Shown here piece by piece: positions 17,386 through 24,819 of a stretch of 64,000 nucleotides of DNA. The first letter of the stretch is position 1, and every line of letters begins with the position of its first letter. The notes beneath the pieces were generated by a model that saw only the letters and a program-made list of their open reading frames with translations, ran no database searches and was not told the DNA's origin. The DNA comes from Limnohabitans sp. Rim8 (GTDB taxonomy: Bacteria > Pseudomonadota > Gammaproteobacteria > Burkholderiales > Burkholderiaceae_C). The stretch is taken from the NCBI GenBank assembly GCA_945897465.1, contig CAMDFK010000010.1:1-64000 (forward strand), read 5' to 3'. Position numbers and translations under genes: made by a program.

Positions 17386-17823
17386 ATGAGTCTGAGCCCA
17401 GCAAACCTAGCCCCTTCGGCGCTCGACGGCACCTTGGATGCCCTGCTCGCCGCTGCACCTCAGGACACGGCGCGCCTTGCGCAGTTGTTGGCGCAGGAGT
17501 TTGAGGTGCTGAAAAGCCGCGATATGGCGGGTTTTGAGGCTTTGCAGGAGGAAAGAAACCAGGTTTTGCAACGCCTGTCGCAAGTCGCTCAATGGGCTGC
17601 TGGCCAAGAGCGCGTGCCCGCCCAGTGGCAAAACCTGCAAGACCCGTTGCAGCAGTGCAAACAAGACCATTTGCGCAATATTCAGCTGCTGCAGCGCCAG
17701 TTGCAAGCCGTCAAAGGGGCCTTGCAAGCCCTTCAAGGTGAATCGGCTGCCTCGGTTGATCTGTACGACCGTCTCGGTCAAGTCTCTCGCCGCCACAGCT
17801 TCAGCCCCTTTCTGGACGCCTGA
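17386..17823 (+). CDS. flgN: flagellar export chaperone FlgN
   Basis: A 145-residue, helix-rich FlgN, the cytoplasmic export chaperone for FlgK and FlgL. The sequence is rich in Leu/Gln heptads (LAQEFEVLKSRDMAGFEALQ, then EERNQVLQRL), as expected for a helical chaperone. The conserved tail DRLGQVSRRHSFSPFLDA is the substrate-binding end. It lies directly after flgM, the usual arrangement. AAGGA precedes the start at 17386 at a long spacing. Confidence 0.92.
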   Translation: MSLSPANLAPSALDGTLDALLAAAPQDTARLAQLLAQEFEVLKSRDMAGFEALQEERNQVLQRLSQVAQWAAGQERVPAQWQNLQDPLQQCKQDHLRNIQLLQRQLQAVKGALQALQGESAASVDLYDRLGQVSRRHSFSPFLDA

Positions 17824-17866
17824 GCCGTCGCATTGGGCATCTTCGTTGCTTTAAGTTTCACTTCAT

Positions 17867-17928
17867 CTTCAAGTCCACCGGCGCACCATGTCGGATAAGT
17901 CGCACTTGAAGTACGGGCTCAGTTTTTT
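17867..17928 (+). terminator. weak terminator-like dyad after flgN
   Basis: Arms CTTCAAGT (17867-17874) and ACTTGAAG (17904-17911), with a T-run at 17922-17928. The loop is long and the T-run lies 11 bases past the stem, so it is only a weak candidate. It lies between the convergent genes flgN and flhB-like. Confidence 0.3.
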
Positions 17929-18194
17929 TCGTCGCCCGGGCGCATGCCTTTGAGCCAATACACCCAGGACAGGATCACGGCCACGGCGGTGTAGAGCTCG
18001 GGGGGGATTTCCTTGTCCAGATCGATGCGGCTGAGCAAGGCCAGCAGTTGCGGATCTTCGGCCACGTAGACGCCATGGCGTTGGGCTTCGTCAATGATGC
18101 GTTGGGCCAGTTCGTCTTCGCCCTTGGCGCTGATGATGGGGGTTTTGCGATGGCCGTACTCCAGGGCAATGGCCTCTTTGAGCGGGGCTTTCAT
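17919..18194 (-). CDS. stand-alone FlhB C-terminal domain protein (FhlB/FlhX-like)
   Basis: A 91-residue protein matching only the distal part of the FlhB cytoplasmic domain: KTPIISAKGEDELAQRIIDE, AQRHGVYVAEDPQLLALLSR and DKEIPPELYTAVAVILSWVY. It has no membrane segments and lacks the NPTH self-cleavage motif, so it resembles the fragment left after FlhB cleavage. Such FhlB/FlhX proteins are known in several flagellated bacteria and can partly replace the FlhB C-terminal fragment. The ATG at 18194 overlaps the stop of the FliK-like gene by four bases. A longer frame to 18371 runs inside that gene and is rejected. A full-length flhB is present at 29180-30340. Confidence 0.88.
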   Translation of the reverse strand: MKAPLKEAIALEYGHRKTPIISAKGEDELAQRIIDEAQRHGVYVAEDPQLLALLSRIDLDKEIPPELYTAVAVILSWVYWLKGMRPGDEKN

Positions 18195-19306
18195 GTTTTC
18201 ACATCCAGCAAGCTGCCGGTCTCGGGGGCCCTCCAGGGCATGGGCTCGCTGGGGCCTGGGCCGTGGATGACTTGCAGCCGGGTCATGTTCAGGCCCGCGC
18301 TGTCGAGTTCTTCGGCCAGGTTGGGTGTCAGCTCGCGGGCGCGTTGGACCACGTCCTCGCGCAGGGCCCACATGACCATGTCGACCTCGGTTTCGCCGCT
18401 GATGCGGGTTTGCAGCCAGACTTCGCCCAGGTCGCGGTTGCGCGTGTGCAGGTGAATCACCAGGGGTGCTTTTTCTTCACCGGGTGGGCGGCGGCTGCGC
18501 ACAAAGCGCAGGGTCACCGGCTCGGCATCGGAAAAGGGCAGCAGCATCGACAAGACCCATTCACGCCCAGTCAAGGTTTCTGTGGCCGTGAGCTGACGGG
18601 ACTCGATGTCGTCGATGGCGTCTTGCACCCGGCCTGTGGCTTCGTGGCTGGTGCTTTGCAGCAGCCGAAGAATCTGCCTGAGGCCCGACTTCAGGTCCAC
18701 CAAGCCGGTGCCTTGGCCCTGAGCCAGCAAGGCCTCGGTCATGAAGCCGCTGCGCAGCATGAGTTGCTGGAGCTTTTCCGGGGTCAATTGCGCCATGCTG
18801 GGGCGCAAACGTTGCCACTGCAGCAGCCCTGCCAGCTCTGGCGTGGTCGAGCCCAGTCCTTGCAGCAAGCTGTCCAGGCCGCCCGGGCGCAGCAGCATGG
18901 CCAGAGCGCCCATGTCTGGGGGCCTGAAACCGAGTTGTTGCATGCGGTTAGGCAATGGGGCCAAGGGTGCAGCAGCCGCCTGTGCAGCGTTTTGGGCTTG
19001 CAGTGGCCGCAGCCAGATTGAACCGTCGTTTTGCAATTGCACCCGAAACAAGGCGGTGTCACCCGATGCCAGACGCAAGCCGGCGGGCAGTTCTTTGGGC
19101 AGGTCGATGAAGCGACCGGCCTGTGCGGGGTCTTGCAAGTTCAGGCGCAGCCGGTCCAGCCGTGCTTCAACGGTGGCCTGGATCACCTGGCCGTCGCGCA
19201 AACCGAGGTCGGCGGCGGTGCGTTCGACCACCAAGGGCAAGCGCCCCTCCAGGTAAATGGTGGGGGTTTTGGGGCTGAGGTGGGCGGTTTCAGCCCCGGT
19301 GATCAT
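18191..19306 (-). CDS. second FliK-like hook-length control protein
   Basis: A 371-residue protein whose C-terminal 90 residues look like the FliK hook-length control domain (APLVIHLHTRNRDLGEVWLQ, TRISGETEVDMVMWALREDV, ELTPNLAEELDSAGLNMTRL). The first 250 residues are Leu/Gln rich and not recognised further. A conventional fliK is present at 34430-36055, so this is a second paralogue. Its end overlaps the FhlB-like gene by four bases. FliK and FlhB are the two partners of the export specificity switch, so the pairing is suggestive. The ATG at 19306 is preferred to an upstream in-frame start at 19396, which would overlap the previous gene. Confidence 0.72.
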   Translation of the reverse strand: MITGAETAHLSPKTPTIYLEGRLPLVVERTAADLGLRDGQVIQATVEARLDRLRLNLQDPAQAGRFIDLPKELPAGLRLASGDTALFRVQLQNDGSIWLRPLQAQNAAQAAAAPLAPLPNRMQQLGFRPPDMGALAMLLRPGGLDSLLQGLGSTTPELAGLLQWQRLRPSMAQLTPEKLQQLMLRSGFMTEALLAQGQGTGLVDLKSGLRQILRLLQSTSHEATGRVQDAIDDIESRQLTATETLTGREWVLSMLLPFSDAEPVTLRFVRSRRPPGEEKAPLVIHLHTRNRDLGEVWLQTRISGETEVDMVMWALREDVVQRARELTPNLAEELDSAGLNMTRLQVIHGPGPSEPMPWRAPETGSLLDVKT

Positions 19307-19325
19307 GCAAGGACCTGCACTTGAG

Positions 19326-19886
19326 TCAGGGAAAACGCACCCAATGGCGCTGATCGCTCGGGTGGGTAGTGACTGAATGGCCCGTCGGACCCTCACCGCC
19401 CTGGAGCAAAGCCGACAATTCCGGGTTCTGGCTCAGCATCATTTGGCGCAAAGCAGCCATGCTGGGCACTTGCAGGTTGGCGCCCGCACGCATCTGGTTG
19501 GGTGAACCCGTGGGGAAGACCTGTGGGTTCAGGCTCACAAAAGCCTTGCGCAAAAAGTCGGGGTGCAAAGGCATGTTTGGCAAGGTTCGGCGAATCAACC
19601 GGTCCAGTGTTTCGCCCCGCTGCACCGTGACGGTGCTGCTGACCATGGCCGCGCCTGCATGCCCCATGTCTGAAGTTCCAGCGGGTGCGGGGGACCCGCC
19701 CGAGTGGGCGGAGGTGGGTGGCAAGCCACCTGATTGCTGAAACGCGGCTTGGGGCCCCAGCAGGGACTTGAGGGCCAGGGCTGCTGCTGTGTCGGCTGAC
19801 CATGATGGGCTGGTCCAGCTGAGCAGCGCGCAGCCGCCGAACAGCCAAAGGGCCAAGCGATGGGGGGTGAAAACGGCAGTGTTCAT
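19326..19886 (-). CDS. secreted FimV/LysM-type protein of the flgP-flgT cluster
   Basis: A 186-residue protein with a Sec signal peptide (MNTAVFTPHRLALWLFGGCA through SWTSPSWSA, cut before DTAAA). Residues about 80-140 resemble the FimV N-terminal LysM-like module: TVQRGETLDRLIRRTLPNMP, FLRKAFVSLNPQVFP and RAGANLQVPS. The function is unknown. A peptidoglycan-binding role in the flagellar envelope structures is plausible from the fold and the neighbours. It lies 29 bases after flgT-like. The ATG at 19886 is chosen because it gives a clean signal peptide. Confidence 0.6.
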   Translation of the reverse strand: MNTAVFTPHRLALWLFGGCALLSWTSPSWSADTAAALALKSLLGPQAAFQQSGGLPPTSAHSGGSPAPAGTSDMGHAGAAMVSSTVTVQRGETLDRLIRRTLPNMPLHPDFLRKAFVSLNPQVFPTGSPNQMRAGANLQVPSMAALRQMMLSQNPELSALLQGGEGPTGHSVTTHPSDQRHWVRFP

Positions 19887-19915
19887 GGTGTCATTCTGTT
19901 GCAGGTTGAGCGGAC

Positions 19916-21208
19916 TCACAAGGGCAGGGCCATCCAAGTGCCATGCGGGGCCAAGGCCGGGCCAGCCAGTTGTTGCAGCTCGGTGCGGTGGGGGCCGACT
20001 CTGACCACCTGGGCCAAGGCCAAGTGCTGGGCCACGCCCGGCTCCAGCATGCGGGCGGGCACATGGGCGGAGTCCACCAAAAGTACACGGTCACCGGGAC
20101 GCAAGCCGCTGTCGATGCCCGCTTGCAATTCCAGTGAAGGCGTGCCTTGCCGTCGCACATGGAACTGTATCGGCTCGCATTCGGTCTGCTTGTCCAACTG
20201 GGTCACCCATTGGCGGATGCGCTCTTGCAACAGGCCTTGCATTTGCTGCGCCCAAGCCGCAGGGCTTTGTGCCAAAGCCTGGAGGTCAATCGAGACGATT
20301 TGTTCGATTTGCCACTGCGGCACCAGCCGCGCACCCGGGGTGAGCTTTTGGCCCAAGCGCACGCTCAACGTCCAGCGCCACGGCGGTGCGTTCTCGCGCA
20401 GGTTCAGGCCCTCACCCATGCGATCTGGCCATGAACGTGACACTTCCGGTGCGTGGGGGTGCAGTGCAATCTCGGCCATCCAGCCACTGCGCTCTTCGGT
20501 CTGGCCTGTCAGGGCGCGCAGGTAGGCATTTTCGGATGGCGGGGCGGTTTGTGTCACGCTGTGCGTGCGCCAGCGCTGAGAGGCTTGCATGTTCTGGCTC
20601 CAGGCCTGTTGCGCCATCTGCAGCAGGGCCTGGCTGGCAAACAGTTGCGGGCCACTGAAGCCCTCGGGCATCACGGTCTGCACGCCCAGGGGCAAACGCC
20701 AGGGTCGGGGAGGGGCCTGGCAGCCTTGGTCCGCTCCCACCGGTTTCCAGCCCCAAGGCAGCACCTGTGCGCTGACCTCGGTCACGGCTTGGTTGTCTTG
20801 CACATAAGACAGCACCCGTACGCCGCGCACTTGCGCATCGGAGTGAAAATGGGCGCTCTCATGCAAGGCACCCTTGTCGTCCACCCAGGCCGAGCTGATC
20901 ACCCGTGTGGGCCGGTCCATGGTGGCGTCCAAAATGGCCTGGCGGATGGCGGCCAACTGGGCGTCATATTCTTTTTGCAGAGGGCTTGCATTCGCCTTGG
21001 TCGGCTGGGCCTGTGTACTCAAGAGCGCCTGAACCGGGGCCGAGGCCAGCGCCTTGGCTGCCAGTTCGGAAGGCTTGGGGCTTTGGGCTGCAGCCGTGCT
21101 GACCAGCGCACAGGCCATGGCGGCCGTGCCGATGCGCCACCAAGCCAGACCGCTTGCAGCACGATTTGGACGCACGGCGGGGCGTTGCAAGTTCACTTGG
21201 GGCAGCAT
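19916..21208 (-). CDS. flgT: FlgT-like flagellar H-ring protein
   Basis: About 430 residues. An N-terminal hydrophobic segment (WWRIGTAAMACALVSTAAAQ) looks like a signal peptide. Residues near 70-85 (LAAIRQAILDATM) begin a FlgT_N-like domain, and the C-terminal 70 residues (GLRPGDRVLLVDSAHVPARM, then LALAQVVRVGPHRTELQQLA) resemble the FlgT_C SH3-like domain. In Vibrio, FlgT builds the H-ring around the LP-ring and helps assemble the sodium stator. Here the gene sits next to a FlgP-like lipoprotein gene and near a pomA/pomB pair, which supports the call. The middle of the protein is divergent. A GTG at 21220 is an alternative start. Confidence 0.62.
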   Translation of the reverse strand: MLPQVNLQRPAVRPNRAASGLAWWRIGTAAMACALVSTAAAQSPKPSELAAKALASAPVQALLSTQAQPTKANASPLQKEYDAQLAAIRQAILDATMDRPTRVISSAWVDDKGALHESAHFHSDAQVRGVRVLSYVQDNQAVTEVSAQVLPWGWKPVGADQGCQAPPRPWRLPLGVQTVMPEGFSGPQLFASQALLQMAQQAWSQNMQASQRWRTHSVTQTAPPSENAYLRALTGQTEERSGWMAEIALHPHAPEVSRSWPDRMGEGLNLRENAPPWRWTLSVRLGQKLTPGARLVPQWQIEQIVSIDLQALAQSPAAWAQQMQGLLQERIRQWVTQLDKQTECEPIQFHVRRQGTPSLELQAGIDSGLRPGDRVLLVDSAHVPARMLEPGVAQHLALAQVVRVGPHRTELQQLAGPALAPHGTWMALPL

Positions 21209-21232
21209 GGCGTCGTCCACAGCGAAGTGCGA

Positions 21233-21727
21233 TCAACGGCGGCGGGTCGCCATTTGACCCAGGTACAAGGCACGCAAATCACGCACCACATATTGGTCGA
21301 GTGACAAGGTGGTTTCGTAGGTGTCATCGCCTACCGGGGTGATGCTGACCATGGTGGCCCCGTAAATCACCCCCTCGACCTTGGCGCGGAAAGTGTCGCT
21401 CATGACCGTCATGTCGGCCACTGTGGTGCTGGCGTCCAGCTGCTGACCGTAGACCTGCTCGGTCAAGGAGCGGTAAGCATCGAGCTTGGAGGCGCGGATG
21501 GCCAACAAACGCTGTTGCGCCGGGTTCTTGTGATTTTGCACGCTGATCACAGCATAACCGGTGGCCACCAAGGTTTCGCGTTTTTCGACCAAGGGGCTGA
21601 TCATGGAGGGGGGTGCCTCAGGGGTCACCGATTTGTCCTGCGCCACGATGTTCAAGGGAACGGATTGGCAACCTGCCAAGGCCAAAGTGGTCAGCAGCGC
21701 TGCAGTCCGTGATCGGGTAAGGGTCAT
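21233..21727 (-). CDS. flgP: FlgP-like LPP20-family outer-membrane lipoprotein
   Basis: A 164-residue lipoprotein. The signal MTLTRSRTAALLTTLALAGC ends in a lipobox with Cys at residue 20. The core ATGYAVISVQNHKNPAQQRL, LAIRASKLDAYRSLTEQVYG and TLSLDQYVVRDLRALYLGQM fits the LPP20/FlgP family. FlgP forms basal-disk or H-ring structures at the outer membrane in Vibrio and Campylobacter. The ATG at 21727 has GGAGAAG upstream. A longer frame to 21799 would bury the signal peptide and is rejected. This is the first gene of the five-gene minus-strand group that ends at 17919. Confidence 0.7.
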   Translation of the reverse strand: MTLTRSRTAALLTTLALAGCQSVPLNIVAQDKSVTPEAPPSMISPLVEKRETLVATGYAVISVQNHKNPAQQRLLAIRASKLDAYRSLTEQVYGQQLDASTTVADMTVMSDTFRAKVEGVIYGATMVSITPVGDDTYETTLSLDQYVVRDLRALYLGQMATRRR

Positions 21728-21745
21728 TGTGCTTCTCCATGAACG

Positions 21746-21761
21746 GGCAACCCGACTGCCA
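21746..21761 (-). promoter_or_regulatory. possible sigma-54 element before flgP
   Basis: On the reverse strand TGGCAGTCGGGTTGCC, with GG and GC at the correct 10-base spacing and 9 of 11 consensus bases. It is very close to the flgP ATG, so the predicted start site would fall in the Shine-Dalgarno sequence. It may be fortuitous. Confidence 0.3.
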
Positions 21762-21933
21762 AAGTGGCGCGTGGTTGTGATGTGACTTGATGCATACATC
21801 GACAGCTCCGGCCAAGTCTTGAGTTGGCTTCAACCCGCGCCGGGGCTGCGGACGTGTTGGTTAGCATATGAATTTGAAAATGCAAAGAACACCCATCAAT
21901 CTTGATGATAAAAATGTATTTTTCATGAAAGAC

Positions 21934-21963
21934 TTGCTAAGATCGCAATTATTAATTTATAAA
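21934..21963 (+). promoter_or_regulatory. possible sigma-70 promoter of the sigma-54 activator gene
   Basis: TTGCTA, an 18-base spacer, then TATAAA, in a markedly AT-rich patch (about 21860-21990) of the 314-base divergent gap 21728-22041. The gap holds this element, the weak sigma-54-like element near flgP and no convincing gene. Confidence 0.4.
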
Positions 21964-22041
21964 TTGGCAAGTGTATAAATCTGTTAAGTTGTTGATTTGC
22001 CAAGACAAGCCGACGTTGCCCCTTGGCCCACCAGTCACCGG

Positions 22042-23313
22042 ATGGACATGAAAGCCAGCGCCAGAACCCAAATCATCGGACAAAGCCAAGCCACGCAGTT
22101 TTTGCGTGAGCTCATCCAGACTTTGGCGGCTTCATCCTCTACCGCTTTGGTCACTGGTGAAAGTGGGACGGGCAAAGAATTGGTGGCCCAGGCCCTGCAT
22201 GCCCAAGGCCCTCGCGCCAGCGCGGCGTTTGTGCCCATCAACTGTGGCGCTATACCGCGTGAGCTGATTGAAAGCGAGTTGTTTGGTCACCGCAAAGGCA
22301 GCTTCACGGGTGCCGTAGCCGACCGTCTTGGGCGCTTTGAGTTGGCCCATGGCGGCACGTTGTTTCTGGACGAAATCGGGGACTTGCCCATGGACATGCA
22401 GGTCAAGTTACTGCGCGTTTTGCAAGAGCGCTGCATTTTGCCTGTGGGCGCCTCGCGCGAAGTACCTGTGGACGTGCGTGTGGTTGCAGCGACACACAAG
22501 AACCTCGAGTCTGAAGTGGCAGCCGGGCGTTTTCGGGAAGATCTTTACTACCGTATCAACGTGTTGCCGATCACCACCACCGCATTGCGTGAGCGGCCCG
22601 ATGACATCGCCGCCTTGCTGCAGTTTTACGCTGAAAAGCACACCCTGCAGGGCAACCGGCCTCTGAAATTTGCGCCCGATATGTTGCAGCTGCTTCAGGA
22701 CTATGCCTGGCCTGGCAATGTGCGCGAGTTGTCCAACTTGGTGGACCGTTTCTCGACCTTGTTCCCCTCTCAAACCTTGCAGTTGCACACGGTGCCCGCC
22801 TGCATGATGCCCTCGGGCTTGGCTGCACTGCAGGCCCAGCGGCTGAGCCAAATGCCTGCTTTGGCCCTGAAGCCATCCTTTTTCAGCGCAGCTCGAATTC
22901 CCCCCGCCGAACCTTCGGCCCGTGACGAATCCTTGGATGACCCGGCTGTGCCTGCCGCCACCAACAGCCCTTGGGGTGACAGCGATCCGCTGAGTCACCT
23001 CTTTGCCAGTGGCGACACAGCCACTGCAGCACCTTCAGTGCCCAGGCCAGCCTTTGTGCCCATGCCCTTGTCTGCTTCCAACGACGAAATGAACTCGGTC
23101 GAAGAAGTCATCTTGCTGGCCCAAGGCATCCAGACCTTGCCGCCCGATGGCATTTCGCTCAAACAGCACTTGATTGACATCGAGCGCAACTTGATTGAGC
23201 AAGCCCTCGCCCGCACGCAAGGCAACGTCTCGCAAACAGCCCGCTTGCTGCAACTGCAGCGCACCACCTTGATTGAAAAAATCAACAAGTACGATCTGCG
23301 TGCCTTGGGGTGA
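22042..23313 (+). CDS. sigma-54-dependent flagellar transcription activator without receiver domain
   Basis: About 423 residues. An AAA+ domain begins almost at the N-terminus: Walker A GESGTGKE (about 39-46), the sigma-54 contact loop GSFTGA (about 86-91), Walker B LFLDEIG (about 107-113) and an R-finger region [13 protein letters not shown] Pro/Ala/Ser-rich linker of about 120 residues follows. The chain ends in a Fis-type helix-turn-helix ([20 protein letters not shown], then [14 protein letters not shown]). There is no N-terminal receiver domain, unlike NtrC or FlrC. By position and fold it is the likely master activator of the sigma-54 flagellar promoters, in the role of FleQ/FlrA. An in-frame TTG at 21997 is a possible earlier start. 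Confidence 0.85.
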   Translation: MDMKASARTQIIGQSQATQFLRELIQTLAASSSTALVTGESGTGKELVAQALHAQGPRASAAFVPINCGAIPRELIESELFGHRKGSFTGAVADRLGRFELAHGGTLFLDEIGDLPMDMQVKLLRVLQERCILPVGASREVPVDVRVVAATHKNLESEVAAGRFREDLYYRINVLPITTTALRERPDDIAALLQFYAEKHTLQGNRPLKFAPDMLQLLQDYAWPGNVRELSNLVDRFSTLFPSQTLQLHTVPACMMPSGLAALQAQRLSQMPALALKPSFFSAARIPPAEPSARDESLDDPAVPAATNSPWGDSDPLSHLFASGDTATAAPSVPRPAFVPMPLSASNDEMNSVEEVILLAQGIQTLPPDGISLKQHLIDIERNLIEQALARTQGNVSQTARLLQLQRTTLIEKINKYDLRALG

Positions 23314-23333
23314 GGGCAAGGATCATGGCCGCT

Positions 23334-23855
23334 TCAGGGCTTGGCATCCATCACCAGCAAGAAGGGGCGTTTTTGAGTGACCACTTCTTTGCAGATCGAG
23401 TTGCCATTGAAGGTGTAAACGGTGCACCCCATCGAGGGGCCATTGAGGCTGGTCGACGAGGTCCAGTAATTGGTGATCTGAATGCTCTGAAACACACGGG
23501 TGTCCAGCGCCGGGTTGGTGCAATGGTTTTGTTTGAGTGTGGCCATCTCACCCACCGTAGGCAAACGCCAAGGCTGGCCCGCACGGGCGGCGAACTCGGC
23601 GGCATACGCCAGCGCGTCCTGGCGGGGCAAGGCGATGGCATCGCCCACGCACTGGTTATTGGAAAAACGTTGCCCCGCGCTGCAGCGGTACCAGCGCAGG
23701 CCCTCTGCCTTGTCCAGGGCGCTGCCATTGGCATCGAGCAGCAGGTCCACGGGCTGCCCGTTGTCCAGAAAACTGCTGCATTGGGGCAAGCTCGAATAAC
23801 GTTCGCACCCGGCCAACAACAAGGGCAGTGCAAAAGCGGTCAGGATTTTGAGCAT
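23334..23855 (-). CDS. lipoprotein with DUF1566-like domain
   Basis: A 173-residue protein with a lipoprotein signal (MLKILTAFALPLLLAGC, Cys at residue 17). The rest resembles a DUF1566 (Lcl C-terminal) domain: GLRWYRCSAGQRF, WRLPTVGEMATLKQN, TNYWTSST and a C-terminal RPFLLVMDAKP. Several Cys residues could form disulphides. The role of the domain is unknown; it is common in secreted or surface lipoproteins. It is convergent with the activator gene and divergent from motA. A longer frame to 23978 crosses the motA FliA promoter and is rejected. Confidence 0.65.
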   Translation of the reverse strand: MLKILTAFALPLLLAGCERYSSLPQCSSFLDNGQPVDLLLDANGSALDKAEGLRWYRCSAGQRFSNNQCVGDAIALPRQDALAYAAEFAARAGQPWRLPTVGEMATLKQNHCTNPALDTRVFQSIQITNYWTSSTSLNGPSMGCTVYTFNGNSICKEVVTQKRPFLLVMDAKP

Positions 23856-23932
23856 GGGTGGCAAAAAACAACTTGGATATGGGATCGACATGAAACACTG
23901 CGACTTGAATGCGCTTTTCTTGCAGCATAGCG

Positions 23933-23959
23933 TCAAGAACGGGGCACTGCTGCCGATAC
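23933..23959 (+). promoter_or_regulatory. sigma-28 (FliA) promoter of the stator operon
   Basis: TCAAGAAC, an 11-base spacer, then GCCGATAC. The -10 is nearly perfect and the -35 is weaker than in the other four FliA sites of the window. It lies 87 bases before the motA/pomA start. Confidence 0.78.
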
Positions 23960-24045
23960 GCTTTATGCCATGATGCACAACAGGTGCAAACAGGGTTTGC
24001 GCTGAGCTTCAACCGAATCATTCTTCTTAAAGACGACATCAATAT

Positions 24046-24804
24046 ATGGACCTCGCAACCATCATCGGCTTTGTGGCCACCTTTGCCCTCATTATTTTGG
24101 CTATGGGCGATCCAGGACCGTTCATCGACATGCCCTCGGTCTACATCGTGATCGGCGGTACGCTCACAGCGGTGCTGGCGCGCAGCTCTTTTCCTGAATT
24201 CATTGGTTCGATTGGTGTCGCCCTCAAAACAGTCAAGTTCAAAATCGACCCTCCTGAGACTCTGATAGAAAAACTGGTCGAGCTGGGTACCATCGCCCGC
24301 AAGGATGGCATGATTGCCTTGGAAGGTCAGGAGATTGCCAACAAATTTTTGGCCAGCGGCATTCGCATGCTGGTGGATGGCTCCGAGCCGAGCATGATCC
24401 GCGCTACGCTCGAGCGCGAAATGGACATGATCAAAAAGCGCAACACCGAAGGCATGGCTTTCATCGCTTCGGCGCAGGAGATTGCACCTGCCATGGGCAT
24501 GATCGGCACCTTGGTGGGCTTGGTGCTGATGCTGGGCAACATGAGTGACCCCAAATCGATCGGTCCGGCCATGGCGGTGGCTTTGCTGACCACCTTGTAC
24601 GGCGCTGTGATTGCCAACGTGGTCTGCATCCCCTTGAACCAAAAACTGGCCAAACTGGACTTGGCCGAATCGCTGAACCACGAATTGATCATCGAAGGCG
24701 TGATGTTCATCCAAAGCGGTGGCAATCCCCGCATGCTGCCTGACTTGTTGATGCCATTTGTGAGTCCCAAGGCCCGCGCCAAAATGGAAGCTGCAGCTTC
24801 CTGA
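24046..24804 (+). CDS. pomA: flagellar stator protein, PomA type
   Basis: A 252-residue inner-membrane stator subunit. The beginning MDLATIIGFVATFALIILAM and the block APAMGMIGTLVGLVLMLGNM through MAVALLTTLYGAVIAN (about residues 146-190) look like Vibrio PomA, not E. coli MotA (295 residues). The cytoplasmic loop carries the charged residues that contact FliG (about 85-130). PomA-type stators usually use Na+. The coupling ion is inferred and cannot be proven from sequence. It forms an operon with pomB (15-base gap) under a FliA promoter. Confidence 0.9.
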   Translation: MDLATIIGFVATFALIILAMGDPGPFIDMPSVYIVIGGTLTAVLARSSFPEFIGSIGVALKTVKFKIDPPETLIEKLVELGTIARKDGMIALEGQEIANKFLASGIRMLVDGSEPSMIRATLEREMDMIKKRNTEGMAFIASAQEIAPAMGMIGTLVGLVLMLGNMSDPKSIGPAMAVALLTTLYGAVIANVVCIPLNQKLAKLDLAESLNHELIIEGVMFIQSGGNPRMLPDLLMPFVSPKARAKMEAAAS

Positions 24805-24819
24805 CCGAAGGGGTGAAAC

